Shown here one piece after another: positions 62,131 to 64,000 of a stretch of DNA of 64,000 nucleotides (the stretch's first letter is position 1; each line of letters starts with the position of its first letter). The stretch covers positions 1 through 64,000 of the forward strand of contig NZ_MKKC01000062.1 of assembly GCF_001942255.1 (NCBI RefSeq). Direction: 5' to 3'. Below the pieces are notes generated by a model. That model was not told the origin of the DNA. It worked only from the letters and a program-made list of their open reading frames with translations, and made no database searches. Position numbers and translations under genes: made by a program. The stretch comes from Nocardiopsis sp. CNR-923. GTDB taxonomy: Bacteria; Actinomycetota; Actinomycetes; Streptosporangiales; Streptosporangiaceae.

Positions 62131-63111
62131 TCAGAGGGCGACGGGCGCGGTGGCGGGGGTGGCCCGGCGGGCGAACTCCCAGGCGTCGGCGACGATGGTG
62201 TGCAGGTCGGACCGCTCGGGCCGCCAGCCCAGCACGCGCGCGGCGCGCTCGGAGGAGGCCACCAGGGTCGCCGGGTCACCGGGGCGGCGTGGAGCGGGCA
62301 CGGTCGGGATGGGGCGACCGGTGACCTCGCGGCACACCTCCAGCACCCGCCGGACGGAGAAGCCCGTCCCGTTGCCCAGGTTGAGGATCTCGTGCGCGCC
62401 GGGCCGGGCGTGTTCCAGGGCCAGCAGGTGCGCCCGCGCCAGGTCGGCCACGTGGATGTAGTCGCGCACGCAGGTGCCGTCGGGGGTCGGGTAGTCGTCG
62501 CCGTGGACCGACACCGACGCCCGCTCCCCCAGCGCCGCCGACAGGACGATCGGGATCAGGTGGGTCTCGACCCCGTGCCGCTCCCCCACTCCCCGGTCGG
62601 CCCCGGCGACGTTGAAGTACCGGAGGCTGACCGCCGCCGTGCCGTGCATGCGGGCGTGTTCGGTGAGGGCGGCGTCGACGGCCGCCTTGGAGGCGCCGTA
62701 GGGGTTGGTGGGGCGGACGGGCGCGTCCTCGGTGATCGGCGTGCTCTCGGGCTCGCCGTAGACGGCGGCGGTCGAGGAGAACACCAGGCGCCCCGTGCCG
62801 GTGGCGCGCATCGCCTCCAGCAGGGCCAGCGACGTGCCGACGTTGCCGTCCCAGTAGCGGCCCGGATCGGCGACCGACTCGGCAACGATCGAGCGCGCCG
62901 CGAAGTGCAGGACCGCGTCCTGGCCCTCGGCGAGCACGTCGGCCGCGCGTTCGCGGACTGTGCCGGGCACGAGGCGAGCCCCCGGGTGGACGGCGTCGGC
63001 GTGCCCCGTCGAGAGGTCGTCCAGGACCGTGACCCGATGACCCGCCTCGACCAGCCGGGCGGTGACGACGCTGCCGACGTAACCGGCGCCTCCGGTGACC
63101 AGAACCTTCAT
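62131..63111 (-). CDS. galE: UDP-glucose 4-epimerase
   Basis: 326 residues from ATG 63111. It has the extended-SDR cofactor motif VLVTGGAGYVGSVV, catalytic Ser/Thr in FSSTAAVYGE, YxxxK as PYGASKAAVD, and the epimerase sequences SLRYFNVAGAD and DGTCVRDYIHVADL. It interconverts UDP-glucose and UDP-galactose for exopolysaccharide or galactose use. It stands alone, not in a gal operon. Convergent with the transporter; a weak 6-bp stem (CTGACC/GGTCAG at 62119-62134) overlaps its stop. Confidence 0.95.
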   Translation of the reverse strand: MKVLVTGGAGYVGSVVTARLVEAGHRVTVLDDLSTGHADAVHPGARLVPGTVRERAADVLAEGQDAVLHFAARSIVAESVADPGRYWDGNVGTSLALLEAMRATGTGRLVFSSTAAVYGEPESTPITEDAPVRPTNPYGASKAAVDAALTEHARMHGTAAVSLRYFNVAGADRGVGERHGVETHLIPIVLSAALGERASVSVHGDDYPTPDGTCVRDYIHVADLARAHLLALEHARPGAHEILNLGNGTGFSVRRVLEVCREVTGRPIPTVPAPRRPGDPATLVASSERAARVLGWRPERSDLHTIVADAWEFARRATPATAPVAL

Positions 63112-63254
63112 CGGCTTTCCCCCGTGTTCGGCGCTCCGAGTGCGTGACTGACCTCACCCTAGGGCAATGACCAGGGAAAACACATTCGGAGAAAGCCGGC
63201 CATTCCCGTCGTCACCGGCGATTGCGCCCTGGTCCGCTCCCCGATCGGGCCGGA

Positions 63255-63767
63255 TCAGGCGTTGTTCATCCACAGGTTCAGATTGAGCGCCGAAGCGAAG
63301 GCGACCCAGAGGGCGTAGGGCGCCAGCACCAGGGACGCCGCCCGGTGCGCGCGCCAGAACAGGACCATCGTCACCACCACGGCGAGGAGCAGCAGACAGA
63401 TGTCGAGGAACGCCAGACCGTACTGCCGGGCGCCGAAGAACAACGGCGTCCACAGCGCGTTCAGGACGAGTTGCGCCCACCACCACAGCAGGGCGGTGCG
63501 CGCGTCCCACCCCGCCCGCCGCCACACCAGCCACGCGGAGACGCCGATCATCCCGTACAGGACCGTCCACACCGGGGCGAACAGCCATGGCGGAGGCGCC
63601 CACGGCGGTCGTTCCAGCGAGGAGTACAGCGCCCCGGCGTCCGAAGCCGCCGCGGACCCCGCGATCGCCACCAGGTAGGAGGCGCCGACGAACACCGCCA
63701 GCGAGGGCAGGCCGCGTCCCCGGCCCTCGCCCCCGCCGAAGAACGTCGTAGCTGACATGTCGCTCAT
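63255..63767 (-). CDS. TspO/MBR-family membrane protein
   Basis: 170 residues from ATG 63767 (alternative ATG 63758). Five spans with the family signatures: WAPPPWLFAPVWTVLYGMIG (first conserved PxWxFxxxW), WWWAQLVLNALWTPLFFG and the closing YALWVAFASALNLNLWMNN. TspO proteins bind porphyrins and cholesterol-like lipids and are linked to stress and tetrapyrrole control. The N-terminus has a short glycine/arginine extension. No partner nearby except galE upstream. Confidence 0.93.
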   Translation of the reverse strand: MSDMSATTFFGGGEGRGRGLPSLAVFVGASYLVAIAGSAAASDAGALYSSLERPPWAPPPWLFAPVWTVLYGMIGVSAWLVWRRAGWDARTALLWWWAQLVLNALWTPLFFGARQYGLAFLDICLLLLAVVVTMVLFWRAHRAASLVLAPYALWVAFASALNLNLWMNNA

Positions 63768-63921
63768 CGTAACTCGGCGGGCTCGCACCGGACGGCCACC
63801 CGCCGCACCGGTTCTCGGGCGGCGACCGGTGAGGACTCCGGCGTGACCTGATCCGGCCATCCCGGGGCGAACGTCCGTCCCCGTTCCTACCCTGGGGGCA
63901 ACCGACCCCCGGGAGTGTCCC

Positions 63922-64000
63922 ATGCACCTGTCCGCGCTGTTGGACTTCGACGTCGTCCCCCTGGACTCCGACGACGCCGTCCGCGTCCTGCTCGACGTCA
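63922..64000 (+). CDS. Start of a gene, possibly a von Willebrand A domain protein
   Basis: 26 codons before the window ends: ATG 63922 with GGGAG six bases upstream, reading MHLSALLDFDVVPLDSDDAV and on. The pattern of an N-terminal LLDFDVV..DSDDAVRVLLDV strand pair is similar to actinobacterial VIT/vWA proteins, but too little is visible for a firm call. Confidence 0.5.
   Translation, partial: MHLSALLDFDVVPLDSDDAVRVLLDV

Noticed and set aside
62119..62134. CTGACC/GGTCAG stem as a terminator between the transporter and galE genes
   Set aside because: Only six base pairs and it overlaps the galE stop codon; too weak to list as a feature.

Overview
The window is very GC-rich DNA (roughly 70-73 % by eye) with GTG and TTG starts, strong GGAGG-type ribosome sites and several short 4-nt gene overlaps. 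Gene content (SapB-type lanthipeptide genes, a polyketide/nonribosomal megasynthase, FurA-KatG, a MhuD-like haem oxygenase, many TetR and AraC regulators) points to a filamentous actinomycete. A Nocardiopsis-like organism is my best guess, but the genus is not proven by anything I can see.

Layout. 1-7360 is a decayed accessory region. It holds the edge of an IS256-family element, remnants of a nonribosomal peptide cluster (type II thioesterase, MFS exporter, MbtH protein, a piece of a condensation domain), a translationally coupled trio of poorly characterised genes (flavoprotein-like, small membrane protein, FHA-protein-like N-domain) and a piece of a Ser/Thr kinase. 7371-13963 is a SapB/AmfS-type class III lanthipeptide cluster on the minus strand, in the order LanKC synthetase, 41-residue precursor, and two ABC half-exporters. 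14874-34980 is mostly ordinary chromosome: CYTH/CHAD protein, DUF1540 protein, TetR and its divergent target, lyase-like secreted protein, furA-katG, TauE/SafE permease, argG, a second MurG-like enzyme, a secreted GH10-like glycosidase, a TetR-controlled NCS1 permease-ureohydrolase pair, MerR and SulP. 35691-48812 is a polycyclic tetramate macrolactam (PTM) type cluster: one iterative PKS-NRPS (KS-AT-DH-KR-ACP-C-A-PCP-TE) and two phytoene-desaturase-like oxidoreductases, followed by a P450 remnant. 49430-64000 holds a TetR, an amino-acid oxidase, SDR, glyoxalase, haem oxygenase, Hsp20, BCCT transporter, MDR reductase, isochorismatase with a GlxA-type regulator, AraC and its divergent NmrA-like target, an SBF/ACR3-like transporter, GalE, TspO and the start of one more gene.

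Two cautions. First, about 29 single- or double-base frame breaks interrupt otherwise well conserved proteins, at many sites next to G or C runs. This density (about one per 2.2 kb, including six in the megasynthase) looks more like sequence or assembly error than gene decay, so genes labelled pseudogene only because of a frameshift may be intact in the organism. Second, function calls rest on recalled family motifs and not on database searches.
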